This document shows positions 17,781-26,727 of a stretch of DNA of 64,000 nucleotides, piece by piece. Numbering within the stretch: position 1 is the stretch's first letter; every line of letters begins with the position of its first letter. The stretch spans positions 49,808-113,807 of the forward strand of contig DATGEL010000108.1 of assembly GCA_035310145.1 (NCBI GenBank). Direction: 5' to 3'. Made by a program: the position numbers and the translations under genes. The stretch is from Dehalococcoidia bacterium (lineage in GTDB: Bacteria > Chloroflexota > Dehalococcoidia > CAUJGQ01). The notes beneath the pieces were generated by a model. It saw nothing but the letters and a program-made list of their open reading frames with translations, made no database searches and was not told the DNA's origin.

Positions 17781-18431
17781 TCACTCCGCCGGGCCGGCGT
17801 ACGGCTCAACATACTCGACGAGCCGCAGATGGCCGGCATTGGACTCGATCGCGGTGACGGAGGCGGGGTTGCAGGCGGTGCGGTGCAGCAAATCGAAGGA
17901 GCGCCCCTCGACCGCCAGCCGCAGCGCCAGGATTGGGTCGCGGTGGGAGACACAGACGGCGGGGCGGCCGCCGGAGAGCCGCAGCGCCAGCGCCAGCGCC
18001 CGACGTAGCCGCGCGGCCATCGCCGCCATCGGCTCGCCCAGCGTCAGCGCGCCGGGCGCATTCTGGAACAGCTCCCAGGCCGCGGCGTGGTTCAGGGGAA
18101 TCTCGCTCCAACTCTCGCCCTGCCAGTGGCGCGCCAGGCCGCTCTCGATCAGCAGCCGGCTGCGGCGCACCGGCACGTCCGGCAGCCGCGCGGCGATGAT
18201 GCTTGTCGTCTGCCGCGCCCGCAGCAGCGGACTGGTGAGGACGAAGCCGATGCCGCGGCCCGCAAGGTACTCTGCCGTGGCCGCCGCCTGCAGCCGGCCT
18301 ACTTCCGCCAGGCGGTAGCGCGGCAGCCAGCCGTAGGCGATGCGGTTGGGGTTGTGAACCAGCCCGTGCCGCACGCAATAGACCGTGCCGGCCGGCACGG
18401 CCGCCGCCTCGTTGCCCGGCTGGCGCGCCAT
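17781..18431 (-). CDS. Histidine phosphatase family protein
   Basis: 216 aa cytosolic phosphatase of the phosphoglycerate-mutase-like superfamily. The catalytic loop is VRHGLVHNP (the usual RHGET/E is here RHGLV), followed by LTSPLLRARQT and the second histidine in VCVSHRDPIL. The substrate cannot be predicted; members act on sugar phosphates, nucleotides or phosphoproteins. It starts 2 bp after the stop of the small gene upstream, so the two form an operon. It ends next to a BIME-like repeat. Confidence 0.85.
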   Translation of the reverse strand: MARQPGNEAAAVPAGTVYCVRHGLVHNPNRIAYGWLPRYRLAEVGRLQAAATAEYLAGRGIGFVLTSPLLRARQTTSIIAARLPDVPVRRSRLLIESGLARHWQGESWSEIPLNHAAAWELFQNAPGALTLGEPMAAMAARLRRALALALRLSGGRPAVCVSHRDPILALRLAVEGRSFDLLHRTACNPASVTAIESNAGHLRLVEYVEPYAGPAE

Positions 18432-18433
18432 CG

Positions 18434-18646
18434 CTACTCGCTGACCGCCTTCTGACCGACCAGGAAATCGCGCGTCGCTTCCACGGTCGGGAACACGCGC
18501 GAGCCGATCATGTCCAGCGCGTCGACCACGTCATCGTTCGCATTCTGGTCGTAGGCGAGGTCCACCACGTCGGCGCGCTCGACACGGCCCACGCGGTCGA
18601 ACGCTTCCTGCACAAAGGGCGCGATCTCCGCCCACGCTACGGCCAT
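18434..18646 (-). CDS. Small conserved protein, possibly DUF2795-like
   Basis: 70 aa, acidic and mostly helical: VAWAEIAPFVQEAFDRVG, ADVVDLAYDQNANDDVVDALDMIG, FPTVEATRDFLVG. The pattern of two helices followed by DD-VVDAL and a Phe near the end recalls DUF2795, but the match is weak. The ATG at 18644-18646 follows GAGGAG at a 7-8-base spacing; a longer upstream reading would translate the neighbouring inverted-arm repeat and is rejected. It is translationally close-coupled (2-bp gap) to the histidine phosphatase. Function unknown. Confidence 0.65.
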   Translation of the reverse strand: MAVAWAEIAPFVQEAFDRVGRVERADVVDLAYDQNANDDVVDALDMIGSRVFPTVEATRDFLVGQKAVSE

Positions 18647-18831
18647 CGTGTTCGACTCCTCGCTCGATCTCGAGATTCCCGGCCCACGGCCGCGGGCGGC
18701 AGGTCTTGCGCGAGTGTATCCGAGCCCGCGCTTACACGCAGCGCCTGGGCCGCTGCCGAGATAGCTCCTGCGCGCCTTGCGGCAGCCCTCCTGTGCCGCT
18801 GAACTGAGGACGGCCGGCCGGCCAGGCAGCC

Positions 18832-18920
18832 GGCTAAGACATGGTTTCAAAACCGGCTCGAGTTCCCGCTTGTAGGTGTGCGATCGCACCTGAACGCCGG
18901 TTTTGAAACCATCTGTAAGG
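18832..18920. repeat. Inverted-arm repeat element, copy 2
   Basis: Perfect 16-bp arms at 18841-18856 and 18897-18912 around a 40-base core (18857-18896) that is about 85-90% identical to the 6811 copy and in the same orientation. The outer flanks GGCTAAGAC and CTGTAAGG are the reverse complement of the flanks of copy 1. It lies between divergently transcribed genes, so a simple terminator role is unlikely. Confidence 0.85.
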
Positions 18921-18945
18921 ACGACCGGTGCAGAAGGAGTGCGTG

Positions 18946-19392
18946 ATGGCAGTGGCAGAACGCCGGGCCGTGGTCGTGTGGGCCGGCCAGCTGATCGACG
19001 GCAGCGGCTCGCTCAGCCTGGAAAGCAGCGGCGCCCTGCGCGAGGCGCCGGTCACCTGGGCGTCGCGCACGGAGCAGGCCAACGGCCGCACCAGCCCCGA
19101 AGAGCTGCTGGCCGCGGCGCATGCGAGCTGCTTCGCCATGGCCTTCGCCGCCACGCTGGCGCGGCAGAAGACGCCGCCGCAGCGCCTCACGGTCAACGCC
19201 GTCTGCTCGCTCGATCGCAACGAGGGCGGCGGCTTCCGCGTGTCGGCCATGACACTGGACGTGCGCGGCGTGGTTCCCGGCCTCGAGCAGGCCGCCTTTG
19301 CCGAGGCGGCGCACACCGCCGAACAGGGCTGCCCGATCTCCAACGCCCTGCGCGGCAACGTCGGGATCACGGTGAACGCCACACTGGACTGA
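18946..19392 (+). CDS. OsmC/Ohr family peroxidase
   Basis: 148 aa. An OsmC-type thiol peroxidase that detoxifies organic hydroperoxides. It carries both redox cysteines: AAHASCFAMAF and EQGCPISNAL, with the partner residues SPEELLAAAHA. The length is typical. The ATG at 18946 follows AAGGAG at 5-6 bases; a start six codons upstream has no ribosome site. The inverted-arm repeat lies only 26 bp upstream, where the promoter should be, so the element could affect expression (inference). Confidence 0.88.
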   Translation: MAVAERRAVVVWAGQLIDGSGSLSLESSGALREAPVTWASRTEQANGRTSPEELLAAAHASCFAMAFAATLARQKTPPQRLTVNAVCSLDRNEGGGFRVSAMTLDVRGVVPGLEQAAFAEAAHTAEQGCPISNALRGNVGITVNATLD

Positions 19393-19428
19393 GCCGCGGC
19401 GGCGCGTCGCGGCCCTGCCGTCGCGCGG

Positions 19429-19755
19429 TCAGGCGTGGGACATGTCGGCCTCGTCGGGCGTCTCCGAGGTCTCTTCGACAGACAAGACCTGGAACGTCAC
19501 GGCCGTGCCGTCGGCGGTCGCGCCTGAGCCCAGCGCCGAGCGCACCGCGGCTTGTGCCAGCGCGGAAAAGTCCGCAGCCGGGGGCTGGTCGCCTTCCACC
19601 GTGAGCCACAGCTTGAGGTTCACCGCCTTGTGGATCGGTGCGGACGCGTCCGCGGCGCTCGACGCCGGCGGTGGCTGGTCCGCACGAGGTTTGGCCGGCG
19701 CCGCCTGGTGCGCCAGCCGATCGACCGCGTCCTTGGCCTTATCGAACAAGCTCAT
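19429..19755 (-). CDS. Small hypothetical protein
   Basis: 108 aa. It begins SLFDKAKDAVDRLAHQ, an amphipathic helix, then a Pro/Ala-rich linker, then a compact domain with NLKLWLTVEGDQP, ALAQAAVRSALG and VTFQVLSVEE (beta-alpha-beta character). It ends with an acidic tail DEADMSHA. A good ribosome site (GGAGGAG) precedes the ATG at 19755. It lies 26 bp downstream of the anchored protein at 19782 on the same strand, so probably cotranscribed. I do not recognise the family. Confidence 0.6.
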   Translation of the reverse strand: MSLFDKAKDAVDRLAHQAAPAKPRADQPPPASSAADASAPIHKAVNLKLWLTVEGDQPPAADFSALAQAAVRSALGSGATADGTAVTFQVLSVEETSETPDEADMSHA

Positions 19756-19781
19756 GGCGTCTCCTCCTCGCGTCCGACGCC

Positions 19782-20579
19782 TCACTTCAGGTCGTCGAGG
19801 CTCTGCCAGCGGCCATCCCGCATCACCTCGAGCTGCATCACGGGATGGATCTCCCAGATCGTGCCGCGGGTCTTGGTCACCTGGTCGGGGTGCTCGGGAT
19901 CGAACATCGTCCAGCCGCTGACGCGCACGCGTTCGTTGTTGTGGGCGATCTGGTTGAGCACGTCGACCGTCCACTTCGGGTGCTGCTCCAGCATGCGCGG
20001 TGTCATCTCGACCACGATCGAGGCCGTGCGGTCCTCCTTCGGTCCGGCGGTGAGCCAGATGTGGAAGTCCGTCAGGCCGGCGGCATGGCAGTTGTTGGAC
20101 TCTGGCCCTTGCTTATGTGCAGCGAAGAGATAGCCCTCGATCTGCACCGGAATGCCGTTGTACTTGTCGATCTGCGCGCGCACATCCTTCGACCAGGAGT
20201 CGTACTTCGTGCGTTCGGCTGCATGGGGCCAGGCGAGCTTTTCCAGTGCATCGAACGCGACCGGGGTCCAGTTTCCGGTATCGGTGCGGTTCTTGAGGGT
20301 ATTGAGCACCGGATCGCCGCCGTCGCCGGTTCCCGGGCAGCCGTGAAACGGCTGTTCGGGCGGCGGCAACTTCGCCAGCTGAACGGGGAGTTGCGTCGCC
20401 GTCTGCTTGTCTGCCTGGGCGTTGGCGGGCGCCGCTCCCCCGCCAACATCGCCGCCGCCGGGGTTATCTGCCGTGCCACTGCCCGAGCCGCGTGTGGCGA
20501 GCACCAACCCGACCAGCACGAGAATGATGACGAGCACGGCCACGGCGACGCCCACGAGCCACATTGTTCGACGATTCAT
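19782..20579 (-). CDS. Membrane-anchored hypothetical protein
   Basis: 265 aa with one N-terminal transmembrane segment (WLVGVAVAVLVIILVLVGL), a Gly/Ala-rich spacer, and an extracytoplasmic domain from about residue 70. The domain contains PVQIEGYLFAAHKQG, DFHIWLTAGP, VVEMTPRM, RVRVSGWTMFDPEH and GTIWEIHPVMQLEV, a run of beta-strands resembling an OB-fold. It has three cysteines. The start was placed at the ATG at 20577-20579, because GAAGGA lies 8 bases before it; another ATG three codons upstream directly abuts that site. Function unknown. Confidence 0.65.
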   Translation of the reverse strand: MNRRTMWLVGVAVAVLVIILVLVGLVLATRGSGSGTADNPGGGDVGGGAAPANAQADKQTATQLPVQLAKLPPPEQPFHGCPGTGDGGDPVLNTLKNRTDTGNWTPVAFDALEKLAWPHAAERTKYDSWSKDVRAQIDKYNGIPVQIEGYLFAAHKQGPESNNCHAAGLTDFHIWLTAGPKEDRTASIVVEMTPRMLEQHPKWTVDVLNQIAHNNERVRVSGWTMFDPEHPDQVTKTRGTIWEIHPVMQLEVMRDGRWQSLDDLK

Positions 20580-20791
20580 CGGTGTCATCCTTCAACGGGC
20601 GCCGAGCCCGGTTATCGCGTGGGCTTCTCCTTTCTGTGCACCGGTTCCCGCGGATCGCACACATACGTGCCACCGTGAGTCAGATCGTTCGCCGCAGGAC
20701 CGTACTGTAACCGAGCGCGCATAGACCGGCAAAATCGGTCAAACGAGAGTTTCCTATTGCAAACGCGGAGCGGGCGCGGCCGCAGGTGCTG

Positions 20792-21469
20792 TTACGACGA
20801 TGCAACCGGCCGGTAGAGTCCGGTGAGGCGTCGTTCGCAGTGGGCGCGCATGCGAGCGGACCAGGGCGTGTCGGCCGCCTGCGAGAAGGCGGGGCTGTGG
20901 CGCACCTCCGGCGCGGCCAGGTCGTAGAGCGCAAGGTAGCGGGGCTCGCCTTCCAGCGCACGGAAGCGGCGGGCGCGCAGCACGCCGGGCACCTTCAGCA
21001 ATAAGGGGATGTGCTCGTCGTCGTACCAGGCGTTGTACTCCTCGTCGTAACCGGTCTTCGGCACCAGGCCGACGGCGAGCTGGCCGCCGGCAGCGGTCGT
21101 GGGATCGCTCGCCTGGCCGCGGCCGTCCGAGATCTGCTCGAACACGGCGCGGTTCACGTTGCGGAACAGGCGCAGCATGGCGCGGTCTTCGTCCGTGCGC
21201 AGCGGCGGCTTCGACAGGGCGGCGTATGCCTCGCCGCTGAGCACGGCGGCGTTCTCCAGGTCATAGAGGGCGAGGTAGCGCGGCAGAGACCCGGCGGGGC
21301 CGACACCCGGGTACTCCGCCGCAACTTCGAAGCGCCGGCCGCTGGTGATGCCCGGCACCGAGCGCAGGTCCGGCACGTGCTTGCGGTTGTACCAGCCGTT
21401 CCACTCGGCTTCATGCCCCGGCTCCACGTCGGCCTGCACAAAGAGCAGTGCGCACTTCTCTCCACCCAT
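20792..21469 (-). CDS. Tandem dimeric alpha-beta barrel (EthD/DUF4286-like) protein
   Basis: 225 aa made of two similar halves. The first (about 5-105) has EWNGWYNRKHVPDLRSVPGI and GRRFEV, and the second (about 120-220) has EYNAWYDDEHIPLLLKVPGV and ARRFRA; each ends with RYLALYDL. This W-WY-H-P-PG-RRF pattern is that of ferredoxin-like dimeric barrels (EthD, DUF4286). Some are monooxygenases or ring-processing enzymes, and others have no known activity. The duplication lets one chain form the barrel. The ATG at 21469 follows GAGGA. Confidence 0.75.
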   Translation of the reverse strand: MGGEKCALLFVQADVEPGHEAEWNGWYNRKHVPDLRSVPGITSGRRFEVAAEYPGVGPAGSLPRYLALYDLENAAVLSGEAYAALSKPPLRTDEDRAMLRLFRNVNRAVFEQISDGRGQASDPTTAAGGQLAVGLVPKTGYDEEYNAWYDDEHIPLLLKVPGVLRARRFRALEGEPRYLALYDLAAPEVRHSPAFSQAADTPWSARMRAHCERRLTGLYRPVASS

Positions 21470-21625
21470 GGTCTGTCCTCCGAAACTGCTGCTTGTCGTC
21501 CTTGCCGCGCACGCTACCACATTTCGAGGATCGATCCCGAGCGGGCACAACATCGTGGGTGTACCGGCGCCGAATCCTGACCGGGCCCGGACTACGGGCT
21601 CGTCTGAAAGCGGAACAACACACAG

Positions 21626-21654
21626 TTGCCAGCGGCCGGCTGATGCCCTATCTT
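21626..21654 (+). promoter_or_regulatory. Candidate sigma70-type promoter of the ABC importer
   Basis: TTGCCA at 21626-21631, 17 bp spacer, TATCTT at 21649-21654. It lies about 70 bp ahead of the first permease gene and points toward it. By-eye match only. Confidence 0.45.
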
Positions 21655-21722
21655 CACCAATACTGAGCGCTTGACCAGTCCGCCATCGAAACCGGATCCT
21701 GCCAGCATTGCGGGGGGCGCCG

Positions 21723-22670
21723 ATGTCGACCTACATCCTGCGCCGCCTGCTCGCGAGCATCCCCGTGCTGGTGCTGGTGACGTTCGGCGCCTTCGCGCTG
21801 ATTCGAGTCATCCCCGGCGATCTCGCGGCCCTCAAGCTGGGCAACGACGCCACGCCCCAGGAGATCCACGACTACCGTGTCAAATTGGGACTGACTGACC
21901 CACTGCCGGTGCAATACATCAAGTGGATCGGCCACGCGCTCACCGGCGATTTCGGCCAGTCGCAATGGGAATATCGCCCGGTGGCCAACGTGGTGCGCGA
22001 CAAGTTCCCCGTCACGCTCGAACTGGCGCTGCTCGCCGTGGTGATCTCGACCGTCTTCGCCATCCCCCTGGGCATCCTCTCGGCGGTGCGCCAGGACAGC
22101 TTGCTCGACCAGTCGCTGCGCTTCACGGCCATCCTCTTCCTCGCCATTCCCTCCTTCTGGCTGGCGATCCTGCTGATCACCCTGCCGCAGATCTGGTTCG
22201 GCTGGAAGCCGCCGCTCACGGGCTATGCCACGCCGTGGCACGACCCGGGCATGAACTTCCGGCGCATGATCTGGCCGGCACTGGTGCTCGGTGTCGGCTC
22301 CGCCGCCTTCGTGCTGCGGTTGATGCGCTCCAGCTTGCTCGAGATCCTACGGCAAGACTTCATCCGCACGGCGTGGTCCAAGGGGCTGCGCGAACGCACC
22401 GTGGTCCTCCGCCACGGCGTCAAGGTCGGGCTGATTCCAATCGTCACGGTGCTTGGCCTGCAGTTTTCGGTGCTGCTTGGCGGCGCCGTCATCGCCGAGC
22501 AGGTGTTCGCGCTGCCCGGCATGGGCCGCAGCCTGCTCGGCGCGGTCAGCCGTCGCGACTACCCGCTGGTGCAGGCCTATGTCCTGATCTTCTCCCTCGT
22601 GTATCTGTTGATGAACCTGCTCGTCGATCTGCTGTACGGCTATCTGGATCCGCGCATCACCTATTCGTAA
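21723..22670 (+). CDS. Peptide/nickel-type ABC transporter permease (DppB family)
   Basis: 315 aa membrane protein with about six helices. The N-terminus STYILRRLLASIPVLVLVTFG is the standard DppB/OppB first helix with its following periplasmic loop (GDLAALKLG). The EAA loop is seen around RTAWSKGLRERTVVLRHGVK, followed by VIAEQVFALPGMGRSLL. It partners the permease directly downstream and the binding protein after that. The ATG at 21723 follows a GGGGGG-type ribosome site. No ATPase gene lies in the operon, so one must be supplied from elsewhere. Confidence 0.93.
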   Translation: MSTYILRRLLASIPVLVLVTFGAFALIRVIPGDLAALKLGNDATPQEIHDYRVKLGLTDPLPVQYIKWIGHALTGDFGQSQWEYRPVANVVRDKFPVTLELALLAVVISTVFAIPLGILSAVRQDSLLDQSLRFTAILFLAIPSFWLAILLITLPQIWFGWKPPLTGYATPWHDPGMNFRRMIWPALVLGVGSAAFVLRLMRSSLLEILRQDFIRTAWSKGLRERTVVLRHGVKVGLIPIVTVLGLQFSVLLGGAVIAEQVFALPGMGRSLLGAVSRRDYPLVQAYVLIFSLVYLLMNLLVDLLYGYLDPRITYS

Positions 22671-22688
22671 GCGGGGGGAACGCAGCAG

Positions 22689-23609
22689 ATGGCCACCGCG
22701 GAACGCGCCGCTCGCGACGATCGGCTGGTGTTCGCGCCCGACACCCCGGCGACGAGCATCGTCTCCTGGCCGCTGGCGGTTGCCCGCTTCTGCCGCCGCA
22801 AGCCGCTGGGCGCCTTCGGCGGGGCGATTACCCTGGTGCTGATCGTTATGGCGATCGTGCATCCATGGATCGCCACGCACGATCCCAATGCGCTCAACCC
22901 GAACGAGGTGCTGCACGGCATCAGCGGCCGGCACTACTTCGGCACGGACAACTATGGCCGCGACGTCTACAGCCGCGTCGTCTACGGCGCCTGGGCGTCG
23001 TTGGAAGTGAGCATCATCTCGGTCGCGATCGGCACCGCGATCGGCACCGCAATCGGGGTGGTCTCCGGCTACTTCGGCGGTGCAGTAGACATGGTGCTGC
23101 AGCGCGTCGTCGATGCCGCACTGGCCTTTCCGGGGCTGATCCTGGCGATCGCGCTGGTCGGCCTCGTCGGTCCATCGGTGAAGAACGTCAGCATCGCCAT
23201 TGGGCTGGTCACCTTTCCTTCGCTTTCGCGCATCGTGCGTGGACCGGTGCTCTCGATCAAAGAACAACCGTACCTGGAGGCGGCGCGCAGTACGGGCGCC
23301 AACAGCCTGCGCATCATGGTGCGGCACATCCTGCCGAACATCACGGCGATCATCATCGTGGTCGTCACGGCGCGCTTCGGTACGGCGATCCTGGTGGAGT
23401 CCTCGTTGAGCTTCCTCGGCCTGGGGCCGCCGCCGCCCACGGCCACCTGGGGCTCAATGCTCTCGGGCGACGCGATCTACATCATGCAGACGGCCTGGTG
23501 GCTGGCTTTCTTCCCCGGCGCGGCTATCACCCTCGTGGTGCTGGGCTTCAACCTGTTCGGAGACGCGCTGCGCGATGTGCTGGACCCACGGCTGCGCGGC
23601 CGAGCATGA
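22689..23609 (+). CDS. Peptide/nickel-type ABC transporter permease (DppC family)
   Basis: 306 aa, with an N-terminal cytoplasmic tail then FCRRKPLGAFGGAITLVLIVMAIVHP (first helix). GTDNYGRDVYSRVVYGAW is the DppC hallmark. The EAA loop reads EAARSTGANSLRIMVRHILPN, and SSLSFLGLGPPPPTATWGSML completes the family signature. It forms the heterodimeric channel with the permease 18 bp upstream. The ATG follows GGGGGGAA. Confidence 0.93.
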   Translation: MATAERAARDDRLVFAPDTPATSIVSWPLAVARFCRRKPLGAFGGAITLVLIVMAIVHPWIATHDPNALNPNEVLHGISGRHYFGTDNYGRDVYSRVVYGAWASLEVSIISVAIGTAIGTAIGVVSGYFGGAVDMVLQRVVDAALAFPGLILAIALVGLVGPSVKNVSIAIGLVTFPSLSRIVRGPVLSIKEQPYLEAARSTGANSLRIMVRHILPNITAIIIVVVTARFGTAILVESSLSFLGLGPPPPTATWGSMLSGDAIYIMQTAWWLAFFPGAAITLVVLGFNLFGDALRDVLDPRLRGRA

Positions 23610-23697
23610 CCGCGCGCCGACGCGCAAGGACACCACGGCGCGGCCCCGGCGCCCGCGCCGTCTGCCACGCAGGACAGCAGGACAAGGAGAAGGCACC

Positions 23698-25458
23698 ATG
23701 GCAGAGGACGGCTACTGGACAGCACTGGCGCGACGAGGCGTGCGGCGGCGCGGCTTCCTGACCGGCGGCGCGGCGGCGCTCACGGCGGCGATGGCCGCCG
23801 CCGCCGGCTGCTCCAGCGGCAACAACAGCAGTAAGCCGGCGGCAACCGCGGGGTCGAACGCCCGCGTTGCGGGCACCGTGGCGCCGGCGCCACCGACCGC
23901 CCAGGCCCTCGCAACGGCCGATCCCGCGCTTGCGAACGCCAAGCGCGGCGGCACGTTCAACATTGACCAGCCGGACGAGCCGATCTCGCTCGACAACCAT
24001 CGCCAAGAGACGCCCGGATCGATCCAGGCGGCGAACCTGGTCTACAACCACCTGCTCAAACGCGCCGAGGACTTCGTGGCCGCGCCGGGCATCATCTATG
24101 TCTCCGACGAGCTGGCCAGCGGCTGGGAGCAGGTCGACAAGCTGACGTACCGCTTCTCGCTGGTGAAGAACGCGAAGTGGCACAACACGGCGCCCGTGAA
24201 CGGCCGTCCGTTCACCGCCGACGATGTTAAGTACAGCATCGACCGCATGCGCGGCTCGGACCCGGAGCTGCGCACTCGCTCGGCCTGGGCGCCGGTCGAC
24301 AAGGTTGAGGCGCCCGATCCAAACACCGTGGTCGTCACCACCAAGCAGCCCTACGCCGCCTTCATCGCCATCGCCGGTCACACGTGGAGCATCATCATGC
24401 CGCACGAGCTGGCGGACACGCCCGACGTGAACCGCAAAGCGATCGGCACCGGGCCGTTCCTCTTCAAGGACTGGCAATCGGGCGTGGCGCTGCACTTCGA
24501 CCGCAACCCGGAGTATTTCCGCAGCGGCCAGCCCTTTCTCGATCACGTGGTGATGCGCGTGGTGCCGGACCTCGGCGCCCGCACGGCCAACTTCCGCGCC
24601 GGCGAGACGGAAATCTGGGGCGGCTCGCCGCCGACGATCCCCTTCTCGACCATTGACGAGATTAAGAACTCGCTCCCCGATGTGAACGAGATCAAGCGCA
24701 CCGGCTCAAATAACTCGGGCACCAAGGCGTTCTTCAACACGACCGCGCCGCCGTTCAATGACAAGCGCGTGCGCCAGGCGTTCCTCTACGGCGCCGACTA
24801 CGACAGCATGATCAAGATCTTCGGCGGCCTCGCCCAGCGTGCCGGCCCCATGCCCCTCGCCAGCGTCTGGGGCCTCAAAGAGAGTGACTTCCCCAAGACC
24901 GACGTGGCGAAGGCCAAGGCGCTGCTCGAAGCGGCCGGCTTTACCGCGGACAAGCCCCTGCGCGTCAAGACGACGATCTCGCGCCAGTACTCCGGGCCGG
25001 CCGTCTCGCAGATCTTGCAGCAGGTGATGAAGCCCGTCGGCGTCACGATCGATATCGACCAGATCGAAGACACCGCCTGGATCACGCAGGTCTACCGCGG
25101 CGGCCAGAACTACCAGATGACCAGCTTCGGCGACTGGTCGTGGGAAGATCCCGATCGCGGCCTCTATGCCTACTTCCACTCCGACGGCAACGCCAACAAC
25201 ACGCACTACACCAGCACGCAGGCCGACGCCCTGCTCGAACAGCAGCGCGGAGAGTTCGACCTGGACGCGCGGAAGAAGATCGTGCGCGATCTGCAGCTGC
25301 TGCTGGTGGACGATGCGCCGAACGTCTGGCTAGTCTCGACCGGTACAGATGAGCTGGCGCGCAAGCGCTTCCGCAACTATAAGCAGATGCAGATGGGCAA
25401 TTCGAACAGCTACCGCGAGTGGGAGAACTGCTGGTTCGATCCGCTGCCCAATAGCTAA
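23698..25458 (+). CDS. Extracellular solute-binding protein, family 5 (Tat-type lipoprotein)
   Basis: 586 aa. The N-terminus has twin arginines (RRGVRRRGFLTGG), a hydrophobic stretch and a lipobox ending AAAAGC, so it is probably exported folded through Tat and lipid-anchored. The rest is the SBP_bac_5 fold: VYNHLLKR, FTADDVKYSIDRM, GTGPFLFKDWQSG, RVRQAFLYGADYD. It captures substrate for the two permeases just upstream; peptide, nickel-chelate or sugar cannot be told apart. The ATG at 23698 follows AAGGAGAAGG. It ends the operon. Confidence 0.92.
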   Translation: MAEDGYWTALARRGVRRRGFLTGGAAALTAAMAAAAGCSSGNNSSKPAATAGSNARVAGTVAPAPPTAQALATADPALANAKRGGTFNIDQPDEPISLDNHRQETPGSIQAANLVYNHLLKRAEDFVAAPGIIYVSDELASGWEQVDKLTYRFSLVKNAKWHNTAPVNGRPFTADDVKYSIDRMRGSDPELRTRSAWAPVDKVEAPDPNTVVVTTKQPYAAFIAIAGHTWSIIMPHELADTPDVNRKAIGTGPFLFKDWQSGVALHFDRNPEYFRSGQPFLDHVVMRVVPDLGARTANFRAGETEIWGGSPPTIPFSTIDEIKNSLPDVNEIKRTGSNNSGTKAFFNTTAPPFNDKRVRQAFLYGADYDSMIKIFGGLAQRAGPMPLASVWGLKESDFPKTDVAKAKALLEAAGFTADKPLRVKTTISRQYSGPAVSQILQQVMKPVGVTIDIDQIEDTAWITQVYRGGQNYQMTSFGDWSWEDPDRGLYAYFHSDGNANNTHYTSTQADALLEQQRGEFDLDARKKIVRDLQLLLVDDAPNVWLVSTGTDELARKRFRNYKQMQMGNSNSYREWENCWFDPLPNS

Positions 25459-25576
25459 CCCGTGCAGCGAAACCGACTCAGAGCAGCAGTGGCGCAGGCG
25501 AGCGCTGCTTCCAGCGCCATTGCTCGCTCGGCGCGAGGCGATCGCCGCTTTCTCCCGCCTGATGCACCGTCCGGCG

Positions 25577-26542
25577 TCAGGTCCAGCCGCGGCGCCGCAT
25601 GTAGACGAACTGCGCCGCGCTCAGGCCCAGCAGCACGCCGACCAACACCCAGAACAGCGAGTCCGTCCACGGCGGCGAACGCCGCAGGTTCATGCCGAGC
25701 AGGCCGCTGACCGCGGTGATCGGCAGAAACAACGCCGTCAGCACGGTCAGCCGCTTCATCACGTCGTTCATGAGGTTCGAGACCGTCGAGAGGTAGGCGT
25801 CCAGCGCGCCGGCGAGCAGGTCGCGGTAGCCGTCGGCCACCTCGAAGATGCGGATCACGTGATCGTGTACATCGCGGAAGTAGACGGCCGTCTCCGGCCG
25901 CACGATGCCCGTGTCCGGGCTGGTGAGCCGCGAGAAGATCTCCAGTTGCGGGCTGATCACCTTGCGCAGGAGCACGGCGTCACGCTTCATATCAAAGATG
26001 CGCGACATCTCCGCGTTGGTCGGCTTCGTGACGATCTGGTCCTGCAGTCCGTCGAGGGCATCGTCGAGCTGATCCATCACCGGAAAGTAACTGTCGACCA
26101 GCAGGTCGGTCAGCGTGTAGAGCAGGTAGTCCGGCCCGGCGCCGAGCATCTGCTCCGTGCGCTGCTGCGCTTCGCGGCTCTGGGTGATCTGCGCGAGCGG
26201 CTGCGCGTGCACGCTGGCGATGTAGTTGCGGCCGATGACAAAATCGAGCTCGGGCGTGGCGAGGCGTCCACCGGCAGCGTCGTAGCTGAGGGCATGCATC
26301 ACCAGATAGGAGTAGCCGGGAAAGCTCTCCAGCTTCGCGCGCTGGCCCTGCCGCACCAGGTCTTCGACGGTCAGGTGCACCCAGCCGAAGATGGTGCCGG
26401 CCAGCCCGATCTCATCGGGCGTGGGTGCTTCAAGGTCGAGCCAGACGAGCGCATGCTCGTCGTCGGCCATCGCGTGCAGGCTGTCGATCGGGAGATCGAT
26501 ATAAACGCGGCCGTCGCTGCCGCGGGCGCGCACATGGATCAT
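25577..26542 (-). CDS. corA: CorA-family divalent metal transporter
   Basis: 321 aa, with a long cytoplasmic N-terminal domain ending in the stalk helix and two C-terminal transmembrane helices. The selectivity motif GMN is present (SGLLGMNLRRSPPW), preceded by the LTALFLPITAVSG helix; the short C-terminus MRRRGWT is cytoplasmic as in the family. It transports Mg2+ or another divalent cation as a pentamer. The ATG at 26542 (MIHVRARG) matches the usual beginning; the upstream extension is low-complexity. Divergent from the oxidase gene at 26728. Confidence 0.9.
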   Translation of the reverse strand: MIHVRARGSDGRVYIDLPIDSLHAMADDEHALVWLDLEAPTPDEIGLAGTIFGWVHLTVEDLVRQGQRAKLESFPGYSYLVMHALSYDAAGGRLATPELDFVIGRNYIASVHAQPLAQITQSREAQQRTEQMLGAGPDYLLYTLTDLLVDSYFPVMDQLDDALDGLQDQIVTKPTNAEMSRIFDMKRDAVLLRKVISPQLEIFSRLTSPDTGIVRPETAVYFRDVHDHVIRIFEVADGYRDLLAGALDAYLSTVSNLMNDVMKRLTVLTALFLPITAVSGLLGMNLRRSPPWTDSLFWVLVGVLLGLSAAQFVYMRRRGWT

Positions 26543-26727
26543 GGTGGTTGCCTCCGCAGCGTTGGGGCGGCACCGGCCCACCGACCGGCCCTCGCCCGAG
26601 TGTGTCCGATCGCCTCTGTTTCCGCCAGCCGTGGCGGCGCCGGCTTGCGTTGCCGCTTGACGCCGCGCCTCCGCGCCCATTGACTTGAATCACTTGAAGC
26701 GGGAAGCGCGGTACCGGGAGGCGTGGC

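Noticed and set aside
18647..18889. An 81-codon N-terminal extension of the small gene at 18434
   Set aside because: It would translate the inverted-arm repeat and a GC-rich stretch; the ATG at 18646 has GAGGAG before it.
21723..25458. A complete peptide-importer operon
   Set aside because: Both permeases and the binding protein are present, but no DppD/DppF-type ATPase gene is found in the window.
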